A DNA stretch of 10,784 nt, taken from positions 1 through 10,784 of the forward strand of contig JALVSV010000384.1 of assembly GCA_027024125.1 (NCBI GenBank). Reading direction: 5' to 3'. The DNA comes from Methylothermaceae bacterium. Its GTDB lineage: Bacteria; Pseudomonadota; Gammaproteobacteria; Methylococcales; Methylothermaceae. A program made the position numbers and the translations under genes. This document shows positions 1 through 6,968 of the stretch, one piece after another. The notes under the pieces are model-generated. The model saw only the letters and a list, made by a program, of their open reading frames with translations. It did not search any database and was not told the DNA's origin. Numbering within the stretch: the first letter of the stretch is position 1; each line of letters starts with the position of its first letter.

Positions 1-130
1 TTTTGGCATTGGGATGCCCCTTTTTGAAGGCCTCCTGCACCGTGACGGGGAGCTTATTGAAGGGAATCTCCTTGGCAAGGACGGCGCTGCCAGCAAGTAA
101 CAGAACGCTGCCCAGAACAATGGTTTTCAT
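1..130 (-). CDS. Secreted PepSY-like protein, N-terminal part (cut by window edge)
   Basis: Only the first 43 codons are visible; the gene continues past the left edge. The start is ATG at 130-128, with GAGGG seven bases upstream. The protein opens with a textbook signal peptide (MKTIVLGSVLLLAGSAVLA, cleavage probably after LA at about residue 19), so the mature protein should be periplasmic. The following stretch, KLPVTVQEAFKKGHPNAK, resembles the opening helix of PepSY-like (beta-lactamase-inhibitor-like) small periplasmic proteins, in which a 'lp..v..af...yp.a' pattern precedes a beta-sheet. It begins 36 bases after the DUF190 gene on the same strand with no visible terminator between, so it is probably the last visible gene of the oad-crcB cluster. 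The family call rests on a short segment and is tentative; the signal peptide is firm. Confidence 0.6.
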   Translation of the reverse strand, partial: MKTIVLGSVLLLAGSAVLAKEIPFNKLPVTVQEAFKKGHPNAK

Positions 131-166
131 GATCGGCCCTCGTTGTTGTGGACGGAGTCTGTGGAA

Positions 167-487
167 TTATATCTCCATTGGATCATCAGGGGTATTGACT
201 TCCACTGGCCAACTGACGATATGTCGTAGATCGAATCTTTGCCGCAACACGGAAATGACTTCCAGCACATGCTGTTCCTCGGCGAAAAATTCGATGATCA
301 GGGGAAGTCTCATAGAAAGGGAGAGTAAAGAAGTGGTGTGAAGTTGACCCGAATCACCATATCCTGCAATCGCCCGGATCAGCATGACGTTGTTCACTTT
401 CTGCTCTTCATGGAGAAACTCGAGGACCTTGTCGATGGGGGCCTCCCCTTCCAGGGTATATATCCTGGCCAGTCGGTAATGTTTCAT
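167..487 (-). CDS. DUF190 family protein (CrcB partner)
   Basis: A 106-residue soluble protein of the DUF190 family (PF02641), small alpha/beta proteins with a PII-like fold that often sit beside or are fused to CrcB fluoride channels. Their biochemical role is not established. Family features visible are the opening strand RLARIYTLEGE, the central segment IRAIAGYGDSGQLHTTSLLSLS (split here by description only: IRAIAGYGDSG then QLHTTSLLSLS, about residues 37-58), and the strand LPLIIEF that follows. The length is normal for the family and there is no signal peptide or membrane segment. I chose ATG at 487-485 over a GTG two codons upstream at 493, because that GTG lies inside the strong ribosome-binding site. 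The chosen ATG overlaps the crcB stop as ATGA, which points to translational coupling. The gene is probably a cytoplasmic regulator or accessory of the channel; that is inference from context. Confidence 0.85.
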   Translation of the reverse strand: MKHYRLARIYTLEGEAPIDKVLEFLHEEQKVNNVMLIRAIAGYGDSGQLHTTSLLSLSMRLPLIIEFFAEEQHVLEVISVLRQRFDLRHIVSWPVEVNTPDDPMEI

Positions 488-1194
488 AGCCACCTCCAGA
501 CGGCAGAACCCAGCCAGGCCCCGAAGGCACAGACCAGGGTGTTGAAAGAAAACAGCAGCAGAGGTATGGACCAGCCATGGCTGGTGTCGGAACAGCCTTC
601 AAGCCAGTGGAGAATCAAATAGAGACCGGACACCAGGGAGAAGAGTCCCAGCCCGAAAATGAATACCGCCGCGCGCCAATCAAGGCTCATTTTCAGGTGC
701 ATCGAAACGAGTTCGAACAGGAAGCCGAACAAAAAGGCACCCAGTAGGTTGAGGATTACCTGACCATAGGGTAATGCATGCCCGGGCTGCAAGGAAAGAG
801 GCAAGAGCATTAAGATTCGGCCCAGGACGACGCCCAGGGTGACCGCAGCAAGGCACAATAAGACGCTTATCAGTATGTTGGTCAGAGCGCGAACGAATTG
901 CCCCTGTTCCATGAGTGACAGTGTTTCCAGAGAGAAAGTCGAAAAAGTCGTGAAAGCGCCGAGGAACCCAACCAACAGGGCAGGGCGATAGGCAGCGGCG
1001 AGTTTGCCCACGGGTTCTGCAAGCAATCCTTCACTGAGCAGGCCGATCAGGAAGGATCCGATGATATTGACGGCCAGGGTGCCATAGGGAAAGTCCCGGC
1101 CCAGCCATTGATAGACGCCACTGGAGACGAGAAAGCGCAGCAAGGCGCCGACGGCCCCCCCAAACATGATGGCGACCGCCTGGATTCCGGTCAT
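484..1194 (-). CDS. crcB: CrcB/Fluc fluoride channel, tandem fusion with a degenerate second CrcB repeat
   Basis: A 236-residue membrane protein, about twice the usual 120-130 of CrcB. The first half is a normal fluoride channel unit: TM1 with [10 protein letters not shown] (Arg20), TM2 with [13 protein letters not shown] (pore Asn43), TM3 with [15 protein letters not shown] at 76-90 (the Phe-box and Na+-site segment), and TM4 at about 104-130. The second half repeats TM2 to TM4: [14 protein letters not shown] keeps the Asn (149), [20 protein letters not shown] (173-192) matches TM3 but has lost TTFSTF, and 209-235 matches TM4. No separate second TM1 is visible, giving about seven helices. 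Fluc channels work as antiparallel dual-topology dimers, so an odd-helix fusion could hold two inverted halves in one chain (inference). ATG at 1194 overlaps the oadB stop by ATGA with no good Shine-Dalgarno, so translation is probably coupled to oadB. No fluoride riboswitch was recognised upstream. Confidence 0.88.
   Translation of the reverse strand: MTGIQAVAIMFGGAVGALLRFLVSSGVYQWLGRDFPYGTLAVNIIGSFLIGLLSEGLLAEPVGKLAAAYRPALLVGFLGAFTTFSTFSLETLSLMEQGQFVRALTNILISVLLCLAAVTLGVVLGRILMLLPLSLQPGHALPYGQVILNLLGAFLFGFLFELVSMHLKMSLDWRAAVFIFGLGLFSLVSGLYLILHWLEGCSDTSHGWSIPLLLFSFNTLVCAFGAWLGSAVWRWL
491..497 (-). promoter_or_regulatory. Ribosome-binding site that fixes the DUF190 start
   Basis: On the minus strand the sequence is GGAGGTG, followed by GCT and then ATG at 487. 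The GGAGG core lies five bases before the ATG. It overlaps the in-frame GTG at 493, which makes that upstream codon an unlikely start. The site lies within the last codons of crcB. Confidence 0.7.
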
Positions 1195-2318
1195 GGTACC
1201 AGCGAAAGGAGGATTCCGGCAGCCACCGCAGAGCCGATCACCCCCGCGACATTGGGGCCCATGGCGTGCATCAACAGGAAATTGTGCGGATTGCTGTCGA
1301 GACCCACCTTGTTGGCGACCCGGGCCGCCATGGGGACTGCCGAAACCCCGGCAGCGCCTATCAGCGGATTGATGGGGGTTTTGCCGAAACGATGCATCAG
1401 TTTTGCCATCAATACTCCAGATGCCGTGCCCATGGCAAAGGCAATGGCGCCCAGAATCAGGATGCCCAGGGTTTCCAGACGCAGGAAGCTGTCGGCGTTG
1501 AGTTTGGATCCCACCGAAAGCCCAAGGAAGATGGTGACGATGTTGATCAATTCGTTCTGGGTGGTTCTGGCCAGGCGTTCCACCACACCGCATTCACGCA
1601 TCAGGTTCCCCAAGGCGAACATTCCGATCAGAGGAGCGGCGGAAGGGAGGAGTAATGCGGTCAACAGGATCAGCATCAGTGGAAAAGTGATTTTTTCCCT
1701 TTTCGATACCGTGCGCAGTTGCAGCATTTCCACCTTGCGTTCCTTTGCAGTGGTCAAAAGACGCATGATAGGAGGTTGTATCAACGGGACCAATGCCATG
1801 TATGAATAAGAGGCGACGGCAATGGCGCCTAGTAAATCCGGTGAGAGGCGGGAAGCGACATAGATGGAGGTTGGTCCGTCGGCGCCGCCGATGATAGCGA
1901 TGGCGGCGGCATCTTTCAGGCTGAACTCCAGACCCGGCACGTAGTTGAGGGCGATGGCGCCAAGCAGAGTGCCGAAGATACCGAACTGGGCTGCGGCACC
2001 GAGGAAGAGGGTCCTGGGATTGGCCAGCATAGGTCCGAAGTCCGTCAGAGCACCCACTCCCATGAAGATGAGCAGCGGAAAGATGCCTGTCTTGATGCCG
2101 TAATACAGATAATGGAGGATGCCTCCTTCATCGGAAATACCGGCAACCGGGATGTTGCTCAGGACCGCGCCGAAACCGATGGGAATGAGCAGCAGTGGTT
2201 CGAAACCCTTGCGGATGGCCAGATATAAAAGCAACAATCCGACGCCGATCATCAATGCCTGACCGGCAGAGAAGTTGGCCAGGCCCGTACTTTGCCAGAG
2301 CAGAGAAAGATTCTCCAT
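1191..2318 (-). CDS. oadB: Oxaloacetate decarboxylase Na+ pump, beta subunit
   Basis: A 375-residue inner-membrane protein of the OadB/GcdB/MmdB family. It decarboxylates carboxybiotin carried by the alpha subunit and uses the energy to export Na+. Family landmarks are intact: [10 protein letters not shown] at 144-153 (Asp147, equivalent to the essential Asp203 of the Klebsiella protein), GNLMRECG at 237-244 (the conserved Asn-containing motif), and [13 protein letters not shown] at 322-334 (Ser326, equivalent to Ser382). Many hydrophobic helices span the length, with a charged loop at about 190-210. It lies on the short side of the family range but appears complete at both ends. The start is ATG 2318, 19 bases after the oadA stop, with only a weak AAGG-type ribosome site. 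Its stop overlaps the crcB start. The partners encoded beside it identify it as the oxaloacetate pump rather than the glutaconyl- or methylmalonyl-CoA pump. Confidence 0.95.
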   Translation of the reverse strand: MENLSLLWQSTGLANFSAGQALMIGVGLLLLYLAIRKGFEPLLLIPIGFGAVLSNIPVAGISDEGGILHYLYYGIKTGIFPLLIFMGVGALTDFGPMLANPRTLFLGAAAQFGIFGTLLGAIALNYVPGLEFSLKDAAAIAIIGGADGPTSIYVASRLSPDLLGAIAVASYSYMALVPLIQPPIMRLLTTAKERKVEMLQLRTVSKREKITFPLMLILLTALLLPSAAPLIGMFALGNLMRECGVVERLARTTQNELINIVTIFLGLSVGSKLNADSFLRLETLGILILGAIAFAMGTASGVLMAKLMHRFGKTPINPLIGAAGVSAVPMAARVANKVGLDSNPHNFLLMHAMGPNVAGVIGSAVAAGILLSLVP

Positions 2319-2337
2319 GCCTTTGTTATCCTTGTGA

Positions 2338-4113
2338 TTATGCTAATATGATAAGTACGTCGTCGACGGCCACGGCGTCTCCTTCCTTGACCAGGACGGA
2401 CTGGACCGTGCCAGGATTCTTGGCCCGGACCTCGGTTTCCATTTTCATCGCTTCCAAAAGTATGACCACGTCTCCCTCTTTTACCAGATCTCCCGGGCTG
2501 ACATTCACTTTGATGATGGTGCCTGCCATGGGGGCGATGATTGAAGTGGTCGTATCGGCCGAGGCGATCGCAGCGGGAGGCTGGCCGGTCTGGGGAACAA
2601 TTTGGGTGACTGCCCCTCCCGGAGCGACTTCCACGTGATAGACCTTTTGGTTGACAACGACGGTATAGCTTGAAGCTTCCTGGTTGGCAGTGGCTGCAGC
2701 GGCGGTTTTTTCCTGTATTGCCTGTTGTTGTGGGAGAGGTTCGAAAGCAGCCGGGTTGCCGCGCTCCAACAAGAACTTCCATCCCACCTGCGGGAACAGG
2801 GCATAGATCAGGACATCCTCGATTTCGATCTCGCTCAGCTGGACCTGATGGTCAGTTGCCAGCTTTTTGACTTCCCTGGTCAGTTTTTCCATTTCCGGTT
2901 CCAGGAGGTCGGCGGGACGGCAAGTGATCGGTTGCTCTCCCTGTAGGACCCGCTGCTGAAGTTCTTTGTTGACCTGTGCCGGTGTGGCGCCATATTCCCC
3001 CCGCAACAGGGCCTGGACCTCTTTGGTGATGGTCTTGTAACGTTCCCCGGACAACACATTGATCACCGCTTGGGTGCCGACAATCTGGGAAGAAGGGGTG
3101 ACCAGGGGGATAAATCCAAGGTCTTCCCGTACTCGGGGAATCTCCTTGAGGACGTCGTCGATCTTGTCGGCTGCATTCTGTTCCTTGAGCTGATTTTCCA
3201 TGTTGGTGAGCATACCGCCAGGTACCTGGGCCACTAGGATTCGGCTGTCGACCCCTTTGAGGGCGCCTTCGAAGTTTGCGTATTTTTTGCGCACATCACG
3301 GAAATACAGACCGATTTCTTCCACCAGTTCCAGATCGAGGCCGGTGTCGCGTTCGTGGCCCTGGAGGATGGCGATCAGGGTTTCTGTGGGGCTGTGACTG
3401 TAGGTCATGCTCATTGAAGAGACAGCCGTATCGACATTGTCGATTCCCGCTTCGGCGGCAGCATACAGGGTGGCGACACTCAGGCCGGTGGTGGCATGGC
3501 TGTGGAGTTGCACTGGAATGTCCAGGGCCTCCTTGAGGCGGGTGACCAGTTCCGTCGCCACATGAGGGGTCAGCAGTCCGGCCATATCTTTAATGCAGAC
3601 CGAATGGGCGCCAAGATCCTCAATACGTTTGCCAAGGTCCACCCAGGTATCGATCGTATGTACCGGGCTGGTGGTGTAAGAAAGGGTGCCTTGGGCATGC
3701 TTGCCGGAGGCGATGACCGCTTTGACCGCATGGTCTATGTTGCGAAGATCGTTGAGGGCATCGAAGATTCTAAAGACATCGATTCCATCTTCCGCAGCCC
3801 GCTCCACGAAAGCATCGACCACGTCATCCGCGTAATGACGGTATCCGAGAAGATTCTGGCCCCGAAGCAGCATTTGTAAAGGGGTATTGGGCAGAGCCTG
3901 TTTGAATGCCCTGAGCCTTTCCCAGGGATCTTCCCCAAGATAGCGGATACAGGCATCGAAGGTGGCGCCTCCCCAGACTTCGAGGGACCAGAAACCAACC
4001 TGATCCAGCTTTGCACAGATGGGCAACATATCTTCCAGGCGTAGTCGGGTGGCCAGGAGGGACTGATGGGCGTCGCGTAAAACGACCTCGGTGATCCCTA
4101 GGGGCTTGGTCAT
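2338..4113 (-). CDS. oadA: Oxaloacetate decarboxylase Na+ pump, alpha subunit (biotin protein)
   Basis: A 591-residue cytoplasmic subunit that transfers the carboxyl group of oxaloacetate to its own biotin, giving pyruvate. Domains in order: a carboxyltransferase TIM barrel at about 1-270 with the metal-binding RDAHQS (Asp14), WGGATFD at 47-53, IKDMAG at 174-179 (the conserved active-site Lys175) and LHSHATTG at 203-210 (His204, His206); the conserved PYC/OADA domain at about 290-450 with PGGM at 298-301; an Ala/Gln-rich linker at about 460-480; and a C-terminal biotinyl domain with EAMKMET at 554-560, whose Lys557 should carry the biotin. The start ATG 4113 has AGGAGA about eight bases upstream. 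The order G-A-B in the operon is the standard one. All catalytic motifs I can check are present, and no biotin carboxylase domain is fused, so this is the decarboxylase rather than pyruvate carboxylase subunit B with a partner elsewhere, although that alternative cannot be fully excluded. Confidence 0.95.
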   Translation of the reverse strand: MTKPLGITEVVLRDAHQSLLATRLRLEDMLPICAKLDQVGFWSLEVWGGATFDACIRYLGEDPWERLRAFKQALPNTPLQMLLRGQNLLGYRHYADDVVDAFVERAAEDGIDVFRIFDALNDLRNIDHAVKAVIASGKHAQGTLSYTTSPVHTIDTWVDLGKRIEDLGAHSVCIKDMAGLLTPHVATELVTRLKEALDIPVQLHSHATTGLSVATLYAAAEAGIDNVDTAVSSMSMTYSHSPTETLIAILQGHERDTGLDLELVEEIGLYFRDVRKKYANFEGALKGVDSRILVAQVPGGMLTNMENQLKEQNAADKIDDVLKEIPRVREDLGFIPLVTPSSQIVGTQAVINVLSGERYKTITKEVQALLRGEYGATPAQVNKELQQRVLQGEQPITCRPADLLEPEMEKLTREVKKLATDHQVQLSEIEIEDVLIYALFPQVGWKFLLERGNPAAFEPLPQQQAIQEKTAAAATANQEASSYTVVVNQKVYHVEVAPGGAVTQIVPQTGQPPAAIASADTTTSIIAPMAGTIIKVNVSPGDLVKEGDVVILLEAMKMETEVRAKNPGTVQSVLVKEGDAVAVDDVLIILA

Positions 4114-4149
4114 GGTGGGAATTCTCCTGAAAATTGTGTGAAGGAATGT

Positions 4150-4398
4150 TCAGTCTGGACGATCCTTGCGATAACGGTGGATAGCAGCGCCAATGGCGGC
4201 GATCAGTTCCCCATCATCTTCATCCTGTTTAACGGATTTGGGTCTTGGTCCTGCCAGAGAGTCGGTTGCCTCGGGGAGAAAGCGGGAGATGGTCCAGGAC
4301 ATGAATGTCACCGCAACGACCAGCATGGCCAGGAATACAAAAACGATTCCCATGCCGATGAACATCAGTTCAATACCGGTGTTAAACATATCGCCCAT
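4150..4398 (-). CDS. oadG: Oxaloacetate decarboxylase Na+ pump, gamma subunit
   Basis: An 82-residue small membrane subunit that assembles the pump and speeds carboxybiotin decarboxylation. One N-terminal membrane helix (about residues 8-34, within GIELMFIGMGIVFVFLAML) is followed by a hydrophilic tail with an acidic patch (DEDDGE) and the ending ELIAAIGAAIHRYRKDR, which is the usual OadG C-terminus. The Klebsiella protein uses its C-terminal region to contact the alpha subunit and bind zinc; the single His here lies in that tail. The start ATG 4398 has AAGGG eight bases upstream. It is the first gene of the cluster and ends 36 bases before oadA. The sequence is poorly conserved across the family, so the call leans on position and architecture as well as the tail. 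Confidence 0.9.
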   Translation of the reverse strand: MGDMFNTGIELMFIGMGIVFVFLAMLVVAVTFMSWTISRFLPEATDSLAGPRPKSVKQDEDDGELIAAIGAAIHRYRKDRPD

Positions 4399-4411
4399 TT
4401 GTTAACCCTTT

Positions 4412-4440
4412 AATCTAACTATGTTTTTCTTGGATGACAA
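4412..4440 (-). promoter_or_regulatory. Candidate sigma-70-type promoter for the oad-crcB cluster
   Basis: On the minus strand TTGTCA (4440-4435, five of six matches to the -35 consensus) is followed after 17 bases by TAGATT (4417-4412, four of six matches to -10). The expected start near 4405 would leave only about seven leader bases and would fall just inside the AAGGG ribosome site at 4406-4410. That is a real objection, so the true promoter may lie further upstream in the AT-rich stretch. Confidence 0.3.
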
Positions 4441-4595
4441 TGCACAAACTGCATAAATTTAGCACTTTGAGGGGAAAAAATATATAGGAGGATCCATCTG
4501 CATGTTCCTATAGTGGAATCTGACATGTTCTTCCCTCCAAGGATGGCAAGGACAATTCTTCAGAGGTCATGATGATCGAAATCGACATTTGTCTT

Positions 4596-4623
4596 GTTGA
4601 ACTATCCATTTGTTGCCCCAAAT
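4596..4623 (+). promoter_or_regulatory. Sigma-32-like heat-shock promoter for ftsH
   Basis: GTTGAAC (4596-4602) is followed after 13 bases by CCCCAAAT (4616-4623). The gammaproteobacterial heat-shock consensus is CTTGAAA, 13-15 bases, CCCCATNT, so the first element matches except at its first and last bases, the second differs at one specified position, and the spacing is within range. The predicted transcript would begin near 4630 and carry the strong ribosome site at 4646-4653. FtsH is a known heat-shock protein in this group, which makes the match plausible. Confidence 0.5.
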
Positions 4624-4645
4624 ATCTAGAAGAATCATCAATTCG

Positions 4646-4653
4646 AAGGAGGG
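4646..4653 (+). promoter_or_regulatory. Ribosome-binding site that fixes the ftsH start
   Basis: AAGGAGGG lies seven bases before ATG 4661. The reading frame stays open 17 codons further upstream to a TTG at 4610, but that stretch overlaps the promoter and has no ribosome site of its own. Confidence 0.8.
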
Positions 4654-4660
4654 ATTAATA

Positions 4661-6607
4661 ATGAGTAAATCCCCTGAAGATTCTCCGCAAGGAGACGGGT
4701 TTTCAGATATCCTGAGAAATATCTGGCAACAGCTGAAAGGATGGCAAGGCATGCAGAAGAAACCGGACATAGAAATCAACAAACCTGGCAAGTTACCTTT
4801 CTGGCAGGACCCACGTTACAACTGGATCGCTTATTTTCTGTTGGCGATGTTGCTGCTTTCCCTGTGGCAGAACTATAACCAGGTTCGCCAGCTGGAAATT
4901 CCTTACAATCAGTTTTTGGAATACGTCGAACAGGGCAAGGTGGAAAAAGTGGTGATCGAGGAAAAGAAGATCACCGGCTTCCTCAAGCCCGAAGCACCAG
5001 AAGAGAAACCACAACCTTTCATCACCATTCCTCTTTGGGATGACAAGCTGGCCGAAAAGCTCAAACAGCACGGTGTGGAGTTCATCGTAAGGCCCCAGAC
5101 CACCAACTGGTTTGCTTATTTCTTCTTCAGTTGGGTATTGCCGCTGGCGCTGCTGTTCTGGTTCTGGAGCTGGATGGCCAGGCGCATGACAGGTGGGCGC
5201 AGTATTCTGAGCCTGGGCAAACGGGCCAAGATCTATGCCGAGTCCGATACTAAGGTTCATTTCGAGGATGTCGCAGGCTGCGAAGAGGCCAAGCAGGAAC
5301 TGATGGAAGTCGTCGAATTTCTCAAGGACCCCAAAAAGATCCAGAGTCTTGGGGGGCGCCCTCCCAAAGGCGTGTTGTTGTTGGGACCGCCGGGTACCGG
5401 TAAGACGCTTCTGGCACGTGCAGTGGCAGGGGAAGCGGGCGTGCCTTTCTTCAGCATCACCGGTTCAGAGTTCATCGAAATGTTTGTCGGTGTGGGCGCG
5501 GCCAGGGTGCGTGACCTTTTCGAACAGGCCCGGCAAAAGGCGCCTTGCATCATTTTCATTGACGAGATCGATGCCATCGGGCGCACCCGTGGTGCTTCAC
5601 CCATCAGTCACGAGGAGCGCGAACAGACCCTCAATCAACTCCTGGCGGAAATGGACGGGTTCGATCCGGCATCGGGAGTTGTGGTGATGGCAGCCACCAA
5701 CCGGCCTGAAATCCTGGACAAGGCATTGATGCGCCCTGGGCGTTTCGATCGTCAGATCGTGGTTGACAAGCCCGATCTGGCCGGCCGTGAAGCCATTCTC
5801 AAAATCCACACCCGCAACAAGAAGCTATGTCCCGATGTGGATTTGCATGTGGTGGCGCTGCGTACGCCGGGTTTCGTGGGCGCCGAGTTGGAAAACGTCT
5901 GCAACGAGGCGGCGATCATCGCCGTACGACGCCGGCACGATTGTATCTCCATGGAGGATTTCGAGGCGGCCATCGATCGTGTCGTCGCTGGGTTGGAACA
6001 CAAGACCCGCGCACTTAGTCCGCATGAAAAGGAACGTGTGGCCTACCACGAATCCGGCCATACCATCGTGGCCGAGATCGTACCCACGGGGGAACCGGTA
6101 CACAAGGTTTCGATCATTCCGCGAGGAGTCGGTGCATTGGGATATACCTTGCAACTACCGGTGGAGGAGAAGTTCCTGGCCACAGAAGAAGAACTCAAAG
6201 ATCAGCTGGCCATCCTGCTGGGTGGACGCTCAGCCGAAGAGATCGTTTATGGAGATGTCTCCACCGGAGCCCAGAACGATCTGGAGAAAGCCACCGAGAT
6301 CGCCCGCAATATGGTCTGTTATCTGGGAATGAGTTCCAAACTTGGGCCTGGAACCTGGGGGCAGCGGCAGCAACTGGCCTATCTGGAAGGAAGCGTGCAG
6401 GAGTTCAAGAACTACAGTGAGGAGACTGCCCGCCTCATCGACATGGAAGTCCGGGAATTGCTGGATGAGGCCCACCGCAGGGCCAGGGAGATCCTGGAAA
6501 CCAGGCGGGAAACGCTGGACCGCTTGGCGAAACTGTTGGAAGAAAAAGAGGTACTCAGTGGCGATGAAGTCAAGGCGTTGATCCAAGAGCGGGAGCAAAC
6601 AGGTTGA
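4661..6607 (+). CDS. ftsH: FtsH-family ATP-dependent zinc metalloprotease, probable accessory paralog
   Basis: A 648-residue inner-membrane AAA+ protease that extracts and degrades membrane and soluble proteins as a hexamer. In order: a cytoplasmic extension of about 50 residues before TM1, TM1 at about 53-71, a periplasmic domain at about 72-148, TM2 at about 149-172, and the AAA+ module with Walker A GPPGTGKT at 242-249, the pore motif MFVGVG, Walker B IIFIDEID (Asp301, Glu302), and the second region of homology with the arginines of [20 protein letters not shown]. The protease domain carries HESGH at 463-467 and the third zinc ligand Asp540 in [12 protein letters not shown] charged coiled-coil tail ends the protein. 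All catalytic residues are present. It differs from housekeeping FtsH in its N-terminal extension (E. coli FtsH begins almost at TM1), in HESGH rather than HEAGH, and in lacking rlmE or folP neighbours. Hence I infer a second, specialised copy; if the genome has no other ftsH this is the main one. Confidence 0.93.
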   Translation: MSKSPEDSPQGDGFSDILRNIWQQLKGWQGMQKKPDIEINKPGKLPFWQDPRYNWIAYFLLAMLLLSLWQNYNQVRQLEIPYNQFLEYVEQGKVEKVVIEEKKITGFLKPEAPEEKPQPFITIPLWDDKLAEKLKQHGVEFIVRPQTTNWFAYFFFSWVLPLALLFWFWSWMARRMTGGRSILSLGKRAKIYAESDTKVHFEDVAGCEEAKQELMEVVEFLKDPKKIQSLGGRPPKGVLLLGPPGTGKTLLARAVAGEAGVPFFSITGSEFIEMFVGVGAARVRDLFEQARQKAPCIIFIDEIDAIGRTRGASPISHEEREQTLNQLLAEMDGFDPASGVVVMAATNRPEILDKALMRPGRFDRQIVVDKPDLAGREAILKIHTRNKKLCPDVDLHVVALRTPGFVGAELENVCNEAAIIAVRRRHDCISMEDFEAAIDRVVAGLEHKTRALSPHEKERVAYHESGHTIVAEIVPTGEPVHKVSIIPRGVGALGYTLQLPVEEKFLATEEELKDQLAILLGGRSAEEIVYGDVSTGAQNDLEKATEIARNMVCYLGMSSKLGPGTWGQRQQLAYLEGSVQEFKNYSEETARLIDMEVRELLDEAHRRAREILETRRETLDRLAKLLEEKEVLSGDEVKALIQEREQTG

Positions 6608-6632
6608 TTGCAGATGTAAAGCATGCATCAGC

Positions 6633-6658
6633 GTGGTAGCACCTGAGGTTCTTACCAC
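6633..6658 (+). other. Hairpin just downstream of ftsH
   Basis: GTGGTA (6633-6638) and TACCAC (6653-6658) form a perfect 6-bp stem, extended by a G-T wobble (6639/6652). An inner ACC/GGT stem with a TGA loop lies at 6641-6649. It starts 25 bases after the ftsH stop. No T-run follows on the plus strand, so it is not a classical intrinsic terminator of ftsH; it could protect the 3' end of the mRNA. Confidence 0.35.
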
Positions 6659-6662
6659 AAGG

Positions 6663-6708
6663 AAAAAAATCCGGTTTCACGTGCCCCGAAAGGTTTGTGG
6701 AACCGGAT
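6663..6708 (-). terminator. Intrinsic-terminator-like hairpin with a T-run on the minus strand
   Basis: ATCCGGTT (6669-6676) and AACCGGAT (6701-6708) form a perfect 8-bp stem. One further position is a T-G pair (6677/6700) on the plus strand and an A-C mismatch on the minus strand, then CAC/GTG (6678-6680/6697-6699) continues the stem around a 16-base loop. Read on the minus strand, the stem ends at 6669 and is followed at once by T's complementary to A6663-A6668. On the plus strand there is no T-run after the stem. The signal therefore points to transcription running right to left, yet there is no annotated minus-strand gene in this gap. It could end antisense transcription from the RND gene or an unannotated small RNA. 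Confidence 0.4.
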
Positions 6709-6788
6709 ATCCAGTAAGGAGGAGCTCAGCAACTGAAGGTCATCCGGCAGTCACGAAAGCGGTGCAAACTACTATTGCAGTTCGATAG

Positions 6789-6881
6789 AATCCATCAGTG
6801 GATTAGGTTCGTGCTCTCTCCTCTTCCCAGGCATGTTGAAAGCGGAGAGAGGCTAGAAGCTGGCCTTTAGCATAATCCACT
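6789..6881. other. Nested inverted repeats, candidate structured RNA or leader
   Basis: AGTGGATTA (6797-6805) and TAATCCACT (6873-6881) are a perfect 9-bp inverted repeat. They enclose CTCTCTCC (6814-6821) paired with GGAGAGAG (6844-6851) and, directly adjacent, GCTAGA (6852-6857) with TTTAGC (6866-6871, one wobble on the plus strand). Together these would form a three-way junction. AATCCA at 6789-6794 can pair with TGGATT 6799-6804 instead of the distal arm, so two folds exclude each other. A weak -10-like TAGAAT at 6786-6791, with only a poor -35 (TGCAAA, 6763-6768), would start a plus-strand transcript near 6798, at the first arm. I recognise no known riboswitch, ribozyme, 6S, tmRNA or SRP RNA here. 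The rest of the 6608-6968 gap shows only a 5-bp TGCAA/TTGCA hairpin (6763-6779) and the palindrome GGATATCC (6705-6712). Confidence 0.4.
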
Positions 6882-6968
6882 CTTGTTAAACGCAGGCTGA
6901 ACCAGAAAAATGATTATTTGGAGAAGTATCTGAACAACCGAGTCTTTTGCTTGATACGAGGTAGGCGA

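Noticed and set aside
1108..1809. Plus-strand open frame opposite oadB and crcB (233 codons)
   Set aside because: Antisense to two well-supported membrane-protein genes and low in recognisable content.
4485..4512. GGAGG ribosome site followed by ATG TTC CTA TAG
   Set aside because: A three-codon frame with a 10-base spacing is as likely to be chance; nothing links it to ftsH 150 bases further on.
4440..4530. Inverted repeat ATGCA/TGCAT (4440-4454) and two CATGTTC copies (4501-4507, 4524-4530) as operators
   Set aside because: Arms of 5 bp and 7-base repeats in an AT-rich region are too weak without comparison to other sites.
4610..4660. TTG start extending FtsH by 17 residues
   Set aside because: It overlaps the promoter elements and lacks a ribosome site, whereas ATG 4661 has AAGGAGGG at ideal spacing.
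4399..4660. Search for a fluoride riboswitch ahead of the crcB-containing operon
   Set aside because: I could not find the characteristic fluoride-aptamer pattern on either strand, and crcB is internal to the operon.
6608..6640. Seven-codon frame ATG at 6624 just after ftsH
   Set aside because: Too short, with no ribosome site.
6918..6968. TTG start extending the amidase by 17 residues
   Set aside because: No better ribosome site, and the extension shows no signal-peptide character; the conserved-looking part begins at MNFSVRNHRL.
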